Shown piece by piece: positions 1-10,799 of a stretch of DNA of 64,000 bases. The notes below the pieces were generated by a model, which saw only the letters and a list, made by a program, of their open reading frames with translations, was not told the DNA's origin and searched no databases. Location of the stretch: positions 4,836,001-4,900,000 of the forward strand of contig JAULSU010000004.1 in assembly GCA_030512335.1 (NCBI GenBank). Direction: 5' to 3'. The translations under genes and the position numbers were made by a program. Source of the DNA: Immersiella caudata. Lineage: Eukaryota > Ascomycota > Sordariomycetes > Sordariales > Lasiosphaeriaceae. The stretch's first letter is position 1. Each line of letters starts with the position of its first letter.

Positions 1-292
1 AGAGGTCCCGTGCCGCTGTGCACAATGCTTTTGCATGGCTACCTGAGCTTGCCGCAATAACGCCGTGTCTGCAACACTCGTCTGCCGATTTCAAAAGGGA
101 GTGCGTTGCGCCTCGAATTTTGAAGGATCCTGTATACTGAAGGTTCTCGCACTTTAGGAACAGCTCCGCAGCAACGTCGTAGGATTTTGAAGCGATGGAG
201 GAGAGCTCGGGCAGTGTGATGACAGGGGTGCAAACAACTTTGGAGGAGATCAACTTGTGTGCATCCTCCACATCGGCTCGTGTCAGCTCCAT
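1..292 (-). CDS. Threonine dehydratase / serine racemase-like PLP enzyme, 5' part only
   Basis: The minus strand is open from an ATG at 292 to the window edge, so only about the first 97 codons are present. The reading contains KCENLQYTGSFKIRGA, in which the Lys of SFKxRGA is the residue that binds pyridoxal phosphate in fold-type II enzymes. It is followed by the serine/glycine loop ASSGSHAKAL, which cradles the cofactor phosphate. The N-terminal stretch (ELTRADVEDAHKLIS, then TPVITLPELS) matches the usual start of threonine dehydratases and serine racemase-like deaminases. Such enzymes act in the cytosol or mitochondrion on L-Thr or L-Ser. There is no transit-peptide-like extension before the motif, which favours a catabolic or racemase-like form over the mitochondrial biosynthetic one. 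Substrate is not decided. The gene was missed by closed-ORF calling because its stop lies outside the window. Confidence 0.85.
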   Translation of the reverse strand, partial: MELTRADVEDAHKLISSKVVCTPVITLPELSSIASKSYDVAAELFLKCENLQYTGSFKIRGATHSLLKSADECCRHGVIAASSGSHAKALCTAARDL

Positions 293-827
293 GATCAGAG
301 AGAATGAGCTCTAGGCTGGGCTCTGAAAATCTGGGGAAGCCGGTATGCAGAGTCTGGGTATTAATACTACCTCCGCACCCTTTGCCCGTGCTGAAACGGC
401 CCGCTAGCTTGGCCAAGCAAATTAGGGGGCGGCTGGTGGGTGCGTCGGCCATGGAGTGATGCCGCACGCTCGGGCATCAGGCGGCCTTGCCGCTCCTCTG
501 ACGTGCTGAGGTACTTAATATATCTGCACGACTATGGGTGTCCTTGTATGGCCAACATACTATCTTTTTTTTAAACGATAGCTGTGGTCTTCGGTATCTC
601 CGAAGCAAATGCCGGTTGATTGGTTGATTGATTGATTGTGTCCGCTAGTGGAGTGTGTAAGGGCACATCGACATTCGCCAAGTCTCCCCCCCCCTCCCCC
701 CCTCAACCCCTGGTCGGAGCCCTGGAGGGTAGACGATAACCCAGGCCAGGGGTTATATTACATTAACCCGCTAACCCGCTACAGATTTTCAGATAAGCCG
801 CTGGTGCGTCAAACTTTGCCCTTTGAC

Positions 828-923
828 GGAGAGAGGGGGAGAGGGAGAGAAAGAGAGAGGGAAAGAAAGAGAGAGGGAGAGAAAGAGAGGGGGAGAGAAA
901 GAGAGAAAAGAGAGAGAGAGAGA
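828..923. repeat. 96-nt purine-only (GA-rich) low-complexity tract
   Basis: Every base from 828 to 923 is A or G, arranged as irregular GAGA/GGGA/GAAA units. It lies in the 293-1007 intergenic space, which also holds a C-rich run (about 686-701) and a short TTGATTGA repeat (about 618-640). I see no gene in 293-1007. An AGATATATTAAG stretch near 513-524 (minus strand) could serve the PLP gene at 292. Confidence 0.8.
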
Positions 924-1007
924 TTGACGGAGCGAGAGACTGAGACTATGAGAGTGAGAGGTTTTTAGATAGATAATTGCGGTAAATGTATGGCCCGTGG
1001 GTCGAGA

Positions 1008-1772
1008 TTAAAGACGCTGAGCCGCACATGGTTCTGCGGAAGTCGCGGTGTCCCCGTTCCTCCGAATGATGATACAGCGTATCGACCCCCAGACGTCAGT
1101 GACCGCTTCCACAGGCACGCGCAGGGCTTCCGCGAATGCTATGGGCTGAAGCCATTTGGGATGGTTCATGCGCGCTTCGGAGCCCCAATCCTCCATCTCC
1201 CGTTTCACATGCGCCCACAGACCTGTCGTTTTCGCCCACGTCTCGGCGGGCGCTCAGGGTTTGAAACGCACAAAGTTGTTGTTAGCGCGGACGAGGAATA
1301 TCGGCGCTTCCTGTTTGATGCTGACGATGAAGGTCTTTGGCGACTCCTCGTCTGCCTCGATATCGAGGGTGTCTTCGTCGCTTGGTGATGGGTTGGCGCT
1401 GTCGACAAAGTTTTGATAGATCTCGGCGTATTGCTTGTCAGAGAGGTAGACCGCGAATCGATATTCCTTGATCTTGCGATTTTGATCTTTGACTTGATCG
1501 CATGTGATGTCAAGGAGGCAGGTTGGGATAGCCTGCAACGCCATTGTGATGTTGAACAACGTCTCGCCCTCCCGGTTTGCAATTTCCAGATAAGGGGGTT
1601 CTTGGGACGGCACGCCCAGCAGCAGAGATAAGTAGTTCTTGTGCTGGGCCATCGAAAGCAGTTGCCCTGGTTGGTCACGATTGTGAGCCATCAAGACGCG
1701 GGGGAACCGCAGAAGACATGCATGTTGTGGAACCGTAGCTTGCCTTTCTGAAGCAGACAAGGATGTCGACAT
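1008..1772 (-). pseudogene. Hypothetical protein reading interrupted by one in-frame TGA
   Basis: The ATG at 1772 opens 172 codons ending in a TGA at 1254-1256. The same frame then stays open for about 81 more codons to 1008. Both halves look protein-like (acidic SDEDTLDIEADEES on one side, WGSEARMNHPKWLQPIAFAE on the other), and two independent random ORFs would rarely share a frame so closely. A GTGCGT..ACAG intron across the stop is conceivable, but its length (49 nt) does not restore the frame, so a nonsense mutation or an unrecognised intron is more likely. No family recognised, no signal peptide or membrane segment. If only the first half is real, the gene is 1254-1772. Confidence 0.4.
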
Positions 1773-2043
1773 TTAGAGGGATGGCGACCCCATCGGCAAA
1801 AACAAGGCGAGTCTCGGGAAGCGCCCCTATTTGACTTGTCCAGTACGCCGCTTTATGGAGCTTTCCCGTTTGGACGCAGAGCCTCGAGCCGTGAGGACGA
1901 AGGGCCATAGAAGCCGGACAGCCCTGGGGACAACGAGACAGCAGGTAGCCAGATACGGCCCGCCCTGATAAGGGCGGATTTCAGCGATGACCGCTGGAAG
2001 AGACTGTCAGCCTGGCATGGCTAGGCTGACTATACCACCCTGA

Positions 2044-2230
2044 CATGGCCCACCACGGCAGGCTCACCACAGTAAGCCCACCCACCTCGGCAAGCCCACC
2101 ACGACAAGCGCCCACCATAAAACGGTAAAGTCACCACAGCAAGATCACACCACGCTAAGCCTACCGCGCAATCGATAACCCATCATTCGCTGGACGGATA
2201 GAGCCGTCATTCGCTGGACGGATAGAGCCG
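2044..2230. repeat. Degenerate CACCACGGCAAGCC-type minisatellite plus a perfect 24-bp tandem duplication
   Basis: From about 2044 to 2160 the sequence cycles through variants of a 14-18 nt unit resembling CCCACCACGGCAAG. Immediately after it, a 24-bp unit beginning TCATTCGCTGGACGG occurs twice with no mismatch and no spacer (2183-2206 and 2207-2230). The block lies in the 1909-2696 intergenic space, where I see no gene. Confidence 0.75.
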
Positions 2231-2696
2231 GCTGGCTTTTGCAGTTGAATTGCAGGCTCCTTGTGCCAGGTCACCCTGTTTGACGTAATTAAGCGACTGC
2301 AAGCCCAGGGCCGTGGTGGGCTGGGCGAGTTGCTGTGCTCTGAGTTGCCAGGGTGGGCTTGCTGGTTGTGGGCAATGAGGTGGTCCTGTGGGACGCGCAA
2401 TCAGAGATAATCTGGCGATATATTGCGGTATGAGGGTGTGTGGAAGAGAGGTGGCTCACGGAGAGTTTTCCGCGAGCCAAGAGGTAGTGGGCAGAATCTG
2501 TGGACCCCACCCCAACGTGGGGCCCCACAGGTCCGTTGGTGTGGCCGGAGCGGTGTGATGTGTTGGAAGATCCATTCTTATACCATGTGGGTAACCGCAG
2601 GAGACCGCCATCACGTGATGCAGACACCACATTCGAGCGTTCCTGCGTCATGGGGTCCTTCCCTCTTTTTTTTCCCTCGGTTTGCAACGAAGCGCG

Positions 2697-3538
2697 ATGG
2701 CGTCCATTTGCAGAGAATCGCGCAGCAACAAGATGTCTAGAACACGGCTCGACATGGAGCCTCGCATTACATCTTTCTTCCAGCGATGCGCAAACGCGCA
2801 GGTCGGCTTGATCGAATGGGACCACCCCCTGTTGGGACGCCTGAATTACCCTCTGGTAGTCGACAAGGCAAGTGGCACTCCCTTTCCTATCTTTCCACGT
2901 ATTGCTAATAAGAATTGACACAGGACTACACGTTCCTCGTACCCGATCATGCTCTTCCCAACGCTACCGCTGCTGCTACCGAGTCCGGCCTTCCCGTCGC
3001 CGACGAAGGCCTCAGGCGCGGATACTCTTCCGAGTACTGTAGCAACGCCAGACGATTTCTACTAGGCGATGCGATTTCCAAGTACCATCGTCCACCAGTC
3101 CTCGTACTCGCGCCACTGTCATGGAGTGGCATCTCGACTCGTGACCTCGGACGCCTGCCGCCTACCGCTGAATGCTACCCAACGCCAGTACAGGGACTGG
3201 GCGTCTACACCGCGTCGCTGCCTGTTGCGTGTGCCGCGCTTGCCCGTATTCTATCATCCAAGAGCCTGGCTTGGGAGTGTAGGATCTGCATCGAATCCGA
3301 TCTGATGAGCCTACTAGGCTACAGCTTCTTTGACATGAGCAAGGAGCACGAGATTGACTATGAAGTGGATGCGAATACGATGACACCTAAAGATGTCGAG
3401 GACTTGAGCGCGGCGGTTTCGACTATCAGGAGCTGGCCATACCCGGCTCAAGACCAGTGGATCAAGGATGCCCTCGTGGAGATGTTGACTGGCGAAACGA
3501 GCGGCAACGAGCTTCCTGCTGAGCGGAGGGAGCTTTAG
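2697..3538 (+). CDS. Hypothetical protein, 261 aa, one GC-AG intron
   Basis: Exon 1 (2697-2867) and exon 2 (2924-3538) join in frame across a 56-bp intron that starts GCAAGT and ends ACACAG, with GCTAAT as the probable branch site. GC-AG introns are a known minority class in fungi. The product starts MASICRESRS and ends at a TAG. It contains LIEWDHPLLGRLNYPLVVDK at the junction and a region YTFLVPDHALPNATAAATES reminiscent of a large fungal family of uncharacterised proteins. No signal peptide or membrane segment is seen. An earlier in-frame ATG lies at 2682. Function unknown. The same-frame splice and the long second exon make a real gene likely. Confidence 0.65.
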
Positions 3539-3842
3539 TTATAAGGGGCACTGAGAATGCTAACGCCAACCTCGCTTCGCCTCGCACCTGTGGCCTACGC
3601 TGACTCTGGCAGGCGGCTCTGGAAATTAGAATGGGAATTCCTTCGCACCGAAGTGCGTCCTAGCATCAGTCTCTTCCCTAGGCTGCAAACTATCAGCAGA
3701 ACTACCAACACATACAGCAGCCTATATCGGCTGCTGAAGTGGCTGTCGTCTAGATGGAGAAAGGAGAAAGAGAAGGCACAGGATACGCCGAAAACAGATA
3801 GCAGCATCGCCCCAGCGGATTCATCAAAAGGTGTAGACAGCG

Positions 3843-4292
3843 ATGGCGACAGCGATAGCGGGAACCGAGGCGATACTTAGAAGCAACAACGACACGGCCG
3901 AGAAAAAAGCGACGACTCGAAATGGCGACACCCCCCCTTCAGCAGCCCGAAGCTCGTTCCCCAAGAAGCGAAAGACTGATAACGATGACTTTCAGTACCA
4001 GGGACGACCCAGAGCCAGATGCTATGTTCCAGCCGATTCTGTCGGACGGATCCAGTCGCCCCCTCGGCGACAACGCTGTCAATGCGCACCACCGTCCCCC
4101 CTTCCCTTTCCTCGCTCCGCGACCTGGTGGCTTCTACGAATCCTCCCTCAATCGCATCCGATCACCAAAAACAAAAGCTCCAAGGGCTCCAAGGGCTCCC
4201 GCCGTTCTGCTAGCCCTGCTAAGAACATTGTTGGCTTGAGGCGCCTGGAGAAGCTCGTCTACTTCGACTCTTGGACCTCACATGATCTTTAA
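3843..4292 (+). pseudogene. Possible relic of a fungal PD-(D/E)XK nuclease-like protein (N-terminal part)
   Basis: A 149-codon frame carries a low-complexity N-terminus with an NLS-like PKKRKTDNDD and then SRRSASPAKNIVGLRRLEKL. From memory of the family, fungal PD-(D/E)XK nuclease-like proteins carry a comparable Ser/Lys-rich leader and SP-K-x-L element before the catalytic domain. That domain is not found: the frame stops at 4292 and no other frame continues convincingly. Another frame (3557-3880) upstream has an acidic end (DSDGDSDSGNRGD) and may be part of the same decayed locus. Assignment is tentative, and this could also be unrelated low-complexity sequence. Confidence 0.25.
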
Positions 4293-4960
4293 CGTTCTTC
4301 CTCCGCGCTCCGGAGGTAGTTCGACCGAAAAAAGCCGGGACAGGCGTCCTTCGCCGCCGTCGCTGACCACCGTTGTTCGGCCAGGCTTGGGAGAGGCGCC
4401 CATCCCATGATGGCGTAGAGCCATGAGCTTCGTCACAGGCTTGAATTTGATTCCGCCGTCGTCATCTAATCCACTCATCTTGGCTCAGACCCAGCCTGTT
4501 CGTCTTCAATCGCTGGCGTGCCGAGAGGCCCTTCACGGACCATCAGCCCGTTGAGGGCGATGAAAACGGCAAACGAGATGATCTGGTCACAGCCTGCTAC
4601 GTCTGCTTCACCCAGGAGTGATATGGGTATTGTGTGGCAGATAGATTGGCAGCACACGATTATGGTGGGTTGGCCCAGATGGATGTCCGCATTGGCCGCA
4701 GAGGAAGGGAAAAGGGAGTATATGACGGGTATTGCTTAGACGTAGGTGGTCTAAAAGAGGCCCATCAGGCGAGCGTTCTCCATGTCGTTAGAAGTTAGGT
4801 TCTCGTCGTCTGGGTCCGAGTAGCCTGTCATCTCTGCCTGGTGGGGTGAAAGTGTCGAGCTAAGCAACGAGGCCGAGCTCGTAATTGACGCATTCCTCGA
4901 GACACCTCTCCCCCAGTACGCTCCGAAAAGATGTATCGTGACAAGCGATGGCCGCATCGA
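4293..4960. other. No supported gene; short coding-like fragments
   Basis: Small open segments occur on the minus strand. One is 4751-4957, ending MTGYSDPDDENLTSNDMENA..., which could be the last exon of a lost gene; another is 4475-4657. No start, splice chain or family could be established. Confidence 0.3.
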
Positions 4961-4979
4961 GGTGTTGCAAGAGGGATAG

Positions 4980-6720
4980 GAGGTGAACGAATATATTAAC
5001 CAATCGGTCTCTTGGTGCTTTCTCTTCTGTCAACTAAGGGACTGTTTTCTATTCCGGAGTTGCTCAAGGTTGTGTATCGATGATGACCCAAGGCCGCCGC
5101 GGCTGCCTGCAGTGACGCATTAGGAACTGCCTTTCTCAGAAGACATTGGGAAGGATGTATGCCATATTCTAAGGTTAGAACTCAGACTTAATCATCGTGG
5201 CTATCAATGGTCGGCACTGCCGTGACTTGCACTGAGATATCTTTTGACTATCTACAACCCTTGTGATTCATCCTCACCGGCACACTAAACTCACAATCTA
5301 GTCGTGGCCTTGGACCCTCTAAGGCACGAACCATTAAGCCGTTCCGCTCTCCTTCCTGTCTACAAGTACTGGAATTATCCTCAGTCTTAGCGCTCTTATC
5401 CAAGTCATTACAGCTATATACTCCCTAGTAATCCTAATACCTTCCTATTTAACTAAATACTCGGTAGCTAGACTCTTGCCAGGTACAGTAATAACTGCAT
5501 GCAGGATTAAAAGATAGCATATTATGAAGATTCTCCCATGCACTCTCTTCTGTAGCTAGATTAACACTCTCGTCATCAACTACCTCGTTGCTATCGCTAC
5601 CTAGAACTTTATCCTCGGGAACATCCAGAGGCTTTGCACCCCTCTCTAGCCCAGTGTCACCGGATTGCAGGGCACAGCCCTAGGGCCTCCGGAGCTAGCG
5701 GTGCGGGTGACCGGAGCTGCTCAGAGTTGGCGGTACAAAGAAGGACTCTCTGGCTCTGCCAGAGAGTAAAGGGCAACGACCTTGAGGCCATAGAAGATTA
5801 TTGAATTGTCTTGTTCAGAACTCAATTTGGTTCCAAGCCACTGTGAGATCAGTCCCTTGTGACACCGCCCTAGTTCACCGGGGTGTACCGAGGAAGAGAC
5901 AGGTTGTAGGGAAGGACTCCAAAAGACGGTAGGGGCAAAGATTGTTGCACTGGCGAGATCCAGGTAGGGCCACATGGCATTAGACAAATTGTCTTGATTT
6001 AGGACACTATCTGCAGTGCCGAAAAGCGTTGTTATATACTTGAATATAGTGGCAATCCTGCGGCACTTTCGCCGTGGAAAGCCGTCAATGGCCGGAGAGG
6101 CCGCATGTTCAACAGTGGCGCTATTCAGGGGTCACCAAGGTGTGGCAAATGAGGTCATCACCACCCCACTTTTCTTGACAAAGATGATTGATTGAGGGCT
6201 AGCACGACTCTTCAAGGTTGATTGCACTGTCGCGCAGGTCGTATGATCAAGAGGTTCCAAACAGTAGATCAATTCAACTAATGCACCACAATACAATGAA
6301 TTGCTAACGTGAAGAACCAGGAGGTCCTTCACTCCATCACGGACACGATGACGGTATCTATACTACTTCACTGAGAGGTAATTTGTACCGGCCTCTATCC
6401 CGACTCCCCTCTATTACAACAGAAGCCAAGAGTCGCAGGGTTACTCTCCCTCTATACCCTCGAGGGCCTCTGTTGACAGAGGCCACTCTTGGCACAGAGG
6501 CACGCGGGCCCAGTTCCAATTGGTCCACAGGGGCTCCAGGTCACTGCACTCCCTTGTGGACAGCCTTGGTGTCGACGACGGTATTTGTAGTTATGTTCGG
6601 AATCCTGAACGCCAGGTTCATGACGAGCAGTATGGAGGTGGTGTGACTGGTACCGCGGCCTATGCCGGCGTGCTGGTGGTGTTTGTTAGGCTGATTACTG
6701 AGAAGACAGTTCAGTTTAAG
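4980..6720. mobile_element. Gene-poor region, probable degenerate transposon or LTR relic
   Basis: From about 5000 to 5620 the composition shifts to AT-rich with many TA/CTAG steps and short open segments full of stops, as in sequence decayed by repeat-induced mutation. One minus-strand stretch (about 5450-5600) is open for about 45 codons and then stops. From about 5654 to 6140 comes a GC-richer block which, read on the minus strand, begins TGGTGACC and ends CCGGTGACA. TG..CA ends of this kind fit a solo LTR, but no second copy, primer-binding site or polyprotein is present. From 6141 to 6720 I see nothing recognisable. Confidence 0.3.
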
Positions 6721-6925
6721 TGAAGAACAAATCGCAGACACAGCGGCCCGTCGACACTCAGCTGACTGATGAACGAGCGCCTGATCTGACCATTTTTGAG
6801 CGGGATGTCTGATGTGGCTGGTACACGAACCCCAACTTTTCCTGCCGTGCATCCAGCAACAAGAGCGATTCCACAACCAGCAACAATGTGCTCACCACTC
6901 TTCATGCGACCTGGATCCCTATTGC

Positions 6926-8178
6926 TCAGCTGTCTGTGGTGAGCCGCCCAAGGAGATCTTCTGCCTCGAGAACCGCATTCATGGCCACAAGCTCTGCCAG
7001 CAATTGGTTGCGCCTGTGGGGCACACCCAGCCTCACGGCCTCGCTGTAGAAGTAGCCGTTGATGTAGTCAATCTCCGTCCTTCGGCCAGCTTTGGCGTCC
7101 TGCAACATAGAGCTTGTATTCTTCCCCGTCTTTTCGGCCACGGATACGAAGAGCTCGAGCAATGTCTGGTCGGATAAGGCGGTCTTTAGATGAGGCATCA
7201 TTGCCCTCAAAATAGTGGATGTTTCCTCGATGACCAGCGTCGCGGCGGCGAAAACGGCAGGTCTGTCAAGCAGTTTTCCGTTCTGGCATCGAAGGATTGC
7301 TGTCAAGGGGTTGATGACGGCGTTGACAACCAGCTTCTTTAACTGGGCTTCTTTGATGGCATTGGCAGATACAATGGCCGTCTCGAGCACGCTGGCTTCC
7401 GACAACCTCTGCAGCATCTCGTTTGCAAGCTCGGGCTGGGTGGCGCTTCTCAGGGCGGCGCTGTCATCCGCAGGGCCGACCAACAAAGTACCCGTCCCGG
7501 CGTGTACGATGGTGAAGGGCTTGGTACTGTAAACTCCAGCGCTGCAAATCCCACTCAAGAATGTCGGCTTGTCCTTCTCGGTAGGGAAAAGCGATTTTCG
7601 CACCTCGTCCACAGCTCCTTTGGGTTTGTTAGGAGGCGCTCGAGTTAGGAAGAGGAGGAAAGACGCGTACCCATGCCATTTTGGAGAAAGAGAACCGTCG
7701 AGCTGGAGTCAAGTCGACGCTTCAGAGGACCCAGAGCACCAACCGTCATGTAGGCCTTTGTCGTGACGATCAAATGCTTGATGGGCTCTGGGTCCTGCGG
7801 TTCGGCTGGCAGAGTCTCAATCTGGAACCTGGACCTGCTGTCGCTGACGCCGTCTGTGATGCAGGTTATAGCCTCGGCCTCCGCTCTCCATTCATCTTCG
7901 AGGCTCTTTCGGTGGAAGATTAAGGTTACTGGCTTCGGTGACGACTTTGCAAGCGCATGGGCGACATATTTTCCGAGGTTTCCGACGCCGAGAATGTGGA
8001 TTGGCGCATCCGAGTGCCGCGGGGTCATCTGAGCCATCGCTCGGGAGAACAATCGCTTGAAAGTTGGCGTTTGTGTTGTTTTGGGAGGGGCCGTTGTGGG
8101 CCGCCATGGGAGCTTGCGCAGCATGGCAAGAGGTTGCTTCCTGAGCTGGCCCGAAGAAGTGGGTACCTTGTTCATCAT
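6926..8178 (-). CDS. 2-dehydropantoate 2-reductase (ketopantoate reductase)-like protein, 399 aa
   Basis: Two exons (8178-7671 and 7617-6926) join across a 53-bp intron (GTACGC..AAAG). The N-terminal half is a Rossmann fold with the NADP-binding glycine motif ILGVGNLGK (about residues 62-70) and VTTKAYMT. The junction rebuilds the conserved LQNGMG, whose Asn corresponds to the substrate-binding Asn of PanE. The C-terminal ApbA_C helical domain has LKKLVVNAVINPLTAI, with the catalytic Lys region, and GRRTEIDYINGY, with the conserved Glu. The reaction is NADPH-dependent reduction of ketopantoate to pantoate in CoA synthesis. Fungi carry several paralogues, so the exact substrate is inferred. 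About 50 basic, Ser/Thr-rich residues precede the fold and look like a mitochondrial targeting peptide. Internal ATGs (for example MAQMTPRHSD) would remove it. Divergent from the gene at 8620. Confidence 0.85.
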
Positions 8179-8619
8179 CGACCAGTTGGCAGGTGCAGCG
8201 GACCAGGGTCACGTGAGACACCGCAGACGCCAAGACTTCACACCTGTCCTTGGTGTGGATGCACTGTGGCTGAGCTCCTCGTTGTACAATGGGACAGTCT
8301 GAGGATGCAGCTCGAAGTTCCACCTCTCCATCTTCGACCAGCGTTCAATTACATTCACGTCCCTTTCCTCTGCAATCCACCCTCTGGTGTCCACGACAAC
8401 CCACCCGCCCGAGATCTACAAAGCGCGCCGCTTTCTCTATCGCCGACGAAGATAGCGACGGACAGGACAAATGAAGGCGTTCTGGGTTGGGTGTAGGTGC
8501 TTCTTTAACAGAGCGTCTCCGTCTGGCCCGGCGACTTTCTGCTGACCCAGCCAGGACGAGAGGTACCCGTCTGTCAAGAGAGAGCACAAGTGGACCACCA
8601 CACACAGCTGGTTACCTGC

Positions 8620-10117
8620 ATGGGAGGCTTCGCTGTCGACACCAAGCAAGGTCAAGAGAGCCTTCCTGGCGAATACATCCCGGATCCCCGCGAGTCGTCC
8701 TCGGCAGAAAAGCTGTGCTGATTTTGGCGCGTGCTGGGCTGCTCCCCAATATCTGCAAGGACTCCATCCAAGACAAGAGCAAGGCCGACGCTCCCGCGAA
8801 GGCACCGGTCATCACACAAGCAAGTTGGCTGGTTCTTCAATGCGTCATGCGATTTGCCAACGGATTGCCTGTTACGACGCTTGAGCTCAATACACTTACT
8901 CATGCCATTTGCGCCTTGATGATCTACGCCCTCTGGTGGGAGAAACCGCTTGATATCACAGAGCCATATTTGCTGACATCGGACTGGGCCCCGAGCTTTG
9001 CAGCAACCATATGGAGTTGTAGTATGCACAGGGGTCGAGCTGGCTTGGAGATCGATGATATACGTTTGATTGGTCAGGCCTGCGACTGGAGGCAGTGGAA
9101 GTCTTCCATTGCGATGGATCAGCCAGACCGAACCCCTCCCTTGCCCAACCCTCCCGAAAGGGGCTACACAGTCACAATCATTGACACGCAGGGGAGATCC
9201 AAAACAACATACGATCTCACCCTTCACGACCTCCCACATCCTATGGTCTATACGGACACAAGCGGCCAGAGAGACAGAATCGTAGTCGCCACGAATCCAG
9301 TGGGGGATGCGCTCTTAGCACCTAAACCTTTCCGCTTCCTGGACCCATACCCAAAATATTACGTAGATCTCACCTACCTCGTCCGGTGGCAACTCCTGAT
9401 GAGCTTCGCAGCTCATTTTTCCGAAATAGCGAACTCGATGTTTACCATTACTCCTTGTGACACAGAAGACACCCCTTTTACCAGTTTCGTTGCGCCCATA
9501 AGCATCAGACACCTTCTTCCGCAAGATAGGGGTCTTTCCTTCAACTCTCTCAGCCTGAGGGCAGGTTCTACCGGAATGAGAATGGCCCTCCTCGCGACAC
9601 CGAACTTCCCGAATCCAGAGTCTAGCAGTGAGGAGGATTCCGAACTCAAATCCATGGGCGTATTTTGGATTACAGCGCTTGTCTATGGCGCCATTCACGC
9701 CATTGCATGGAAAGACCATTTTGAAACGCCAACAGAGGCCCTCATGTGGAGGATCTCATCCATTTACGTGGTCGGATACGGCTGCCTGGTCATGGGCGCG
9801 CTGACTGCGTGGGAATTCGGATCGCGGCTTGTGCGGAGAGATCGTGTTTGTTCTACTGAACCTTTGCTGTGTACAGACCAAGTCCGGAGGACATGACAAG
9901 AGTGGAAAAGGCTTGGAATGGGTTGTGGGAATCTCTACATCATACTGTACGGAGTGCTGTTAAATTCCTTCTTTGGGGACTCGCGGGCGTGGTTCCGCTC
10001 ATTTTTTATCTCGTTTGTCGAGCCATTTTGGTTATCGAGGACTTCATTGGGTTGCGAAGCTTGCCCGCCATGTCATTTCATACTCCGGAGTGGACGCAGT
10101 ACCTCGCTCGTCTTTAG
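8620..10117 (+). CDS. Fungal multi-pass membrane protein of unknown function, N-terminus frameshifted
   Basis: The body (frame from about 8660 to 9808) has the family signature DKSKADAPAKAPVITQASWL, then FANGLPVTTLELNTLTHAIC and YALWWEKPLD, with further hydrophobic helices near the end. A second exon (9877-10117) follows a 68-bp intron (GTGGGA..TACAG, branch CTGAAC) and supplies the last membrane segments and the short C-terminal tail ending TQYLARL. The expected start, MGGFAVDTKQ, lies at 8620 in a different frame. The two frames would join smoothly at the C run near 8679-8681 if one base were present that is missing here. Either the gene carries a one-base deletion or the sequence has an error. 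Large fungal family, plasma-membrane or endomembrane location inferred, role unknown. Confidence 0.7.
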
Positions 10118-10799
10118 CTTCAGTTTTAAGGGTAACGGACAGGGTAATAGACACGTCTTCGAGCACTCTGGTCTTGGCCAGTATTTTCCCAGTGTGTCGG
10201 AGATGCTCTCACAACATGCGCGGTCATGGTTCACCTGGAAGCCTTTTCATCTACCCGGCTTCGTCGGGTGCCTTGGCGTCTCTTGCCAGGGCCTCCCTGG
10301 CAAGAATTTCATCGACGTCATCTATTGATTCCGAGATTCGGCAATCGAAAGCACGCCATTGTCAGTTCAGCGCGTGGGCAAGTGGTGCCGGTAGTTGCGG
10401 CATGACTCCTTTTATCGGACGGGTGGGAAATGATACCCCTGTCCCGCTTATAAGCAAATCCTGGGAATGTCACCCCACCGCCCCTTTTCACTGGTTACCC
10501 CACACCCGTCACCAATCCTCCAAAATAAACCGCCTTTGGTTGGTCGGTGCGCCCCCCTGACTTCGTATTCCTCTAGCTCCCCACGACGCCAAGTCTCTGA
10601 AGAACATGGGCGATCTGAAACAAGGTAATTTAATCCACCCAAGTGCCTGGCTCGATTCCTACGGACGAGGATGCCACGCCCGCCTTAAACACGACATGCC
10701 CATGTTCGCGCGGTTCCGATCGTTTTCACCCCCTCGCTGCGACGCCCCTCTGCTGCTGCTTCCCCATGCCAGCCCAGATTTGAAGACATTCCCAACACG
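10118..10799. other. Intergenic; no gene seen
   Basis: Open frames here are short and lack coding character. A TATAAG-like element at about 10447 and C/T-rich sequence precede the membrane glycoprotein gene at 10800. Confidence 0.5.

Noticed and set aside
2044..2160. CRISPR-like repeat array
   Set aside because: Units are degenerate and contiguous without unique spacers, and the genome is eukaryotic.
5702..6140. Possible terminal inverted repeat (GGTGACC at both ends)
   Set aside because: Only seven bases match before the similarity is lost, too short for a DNA transposon end; kept only as an LTR possibility.
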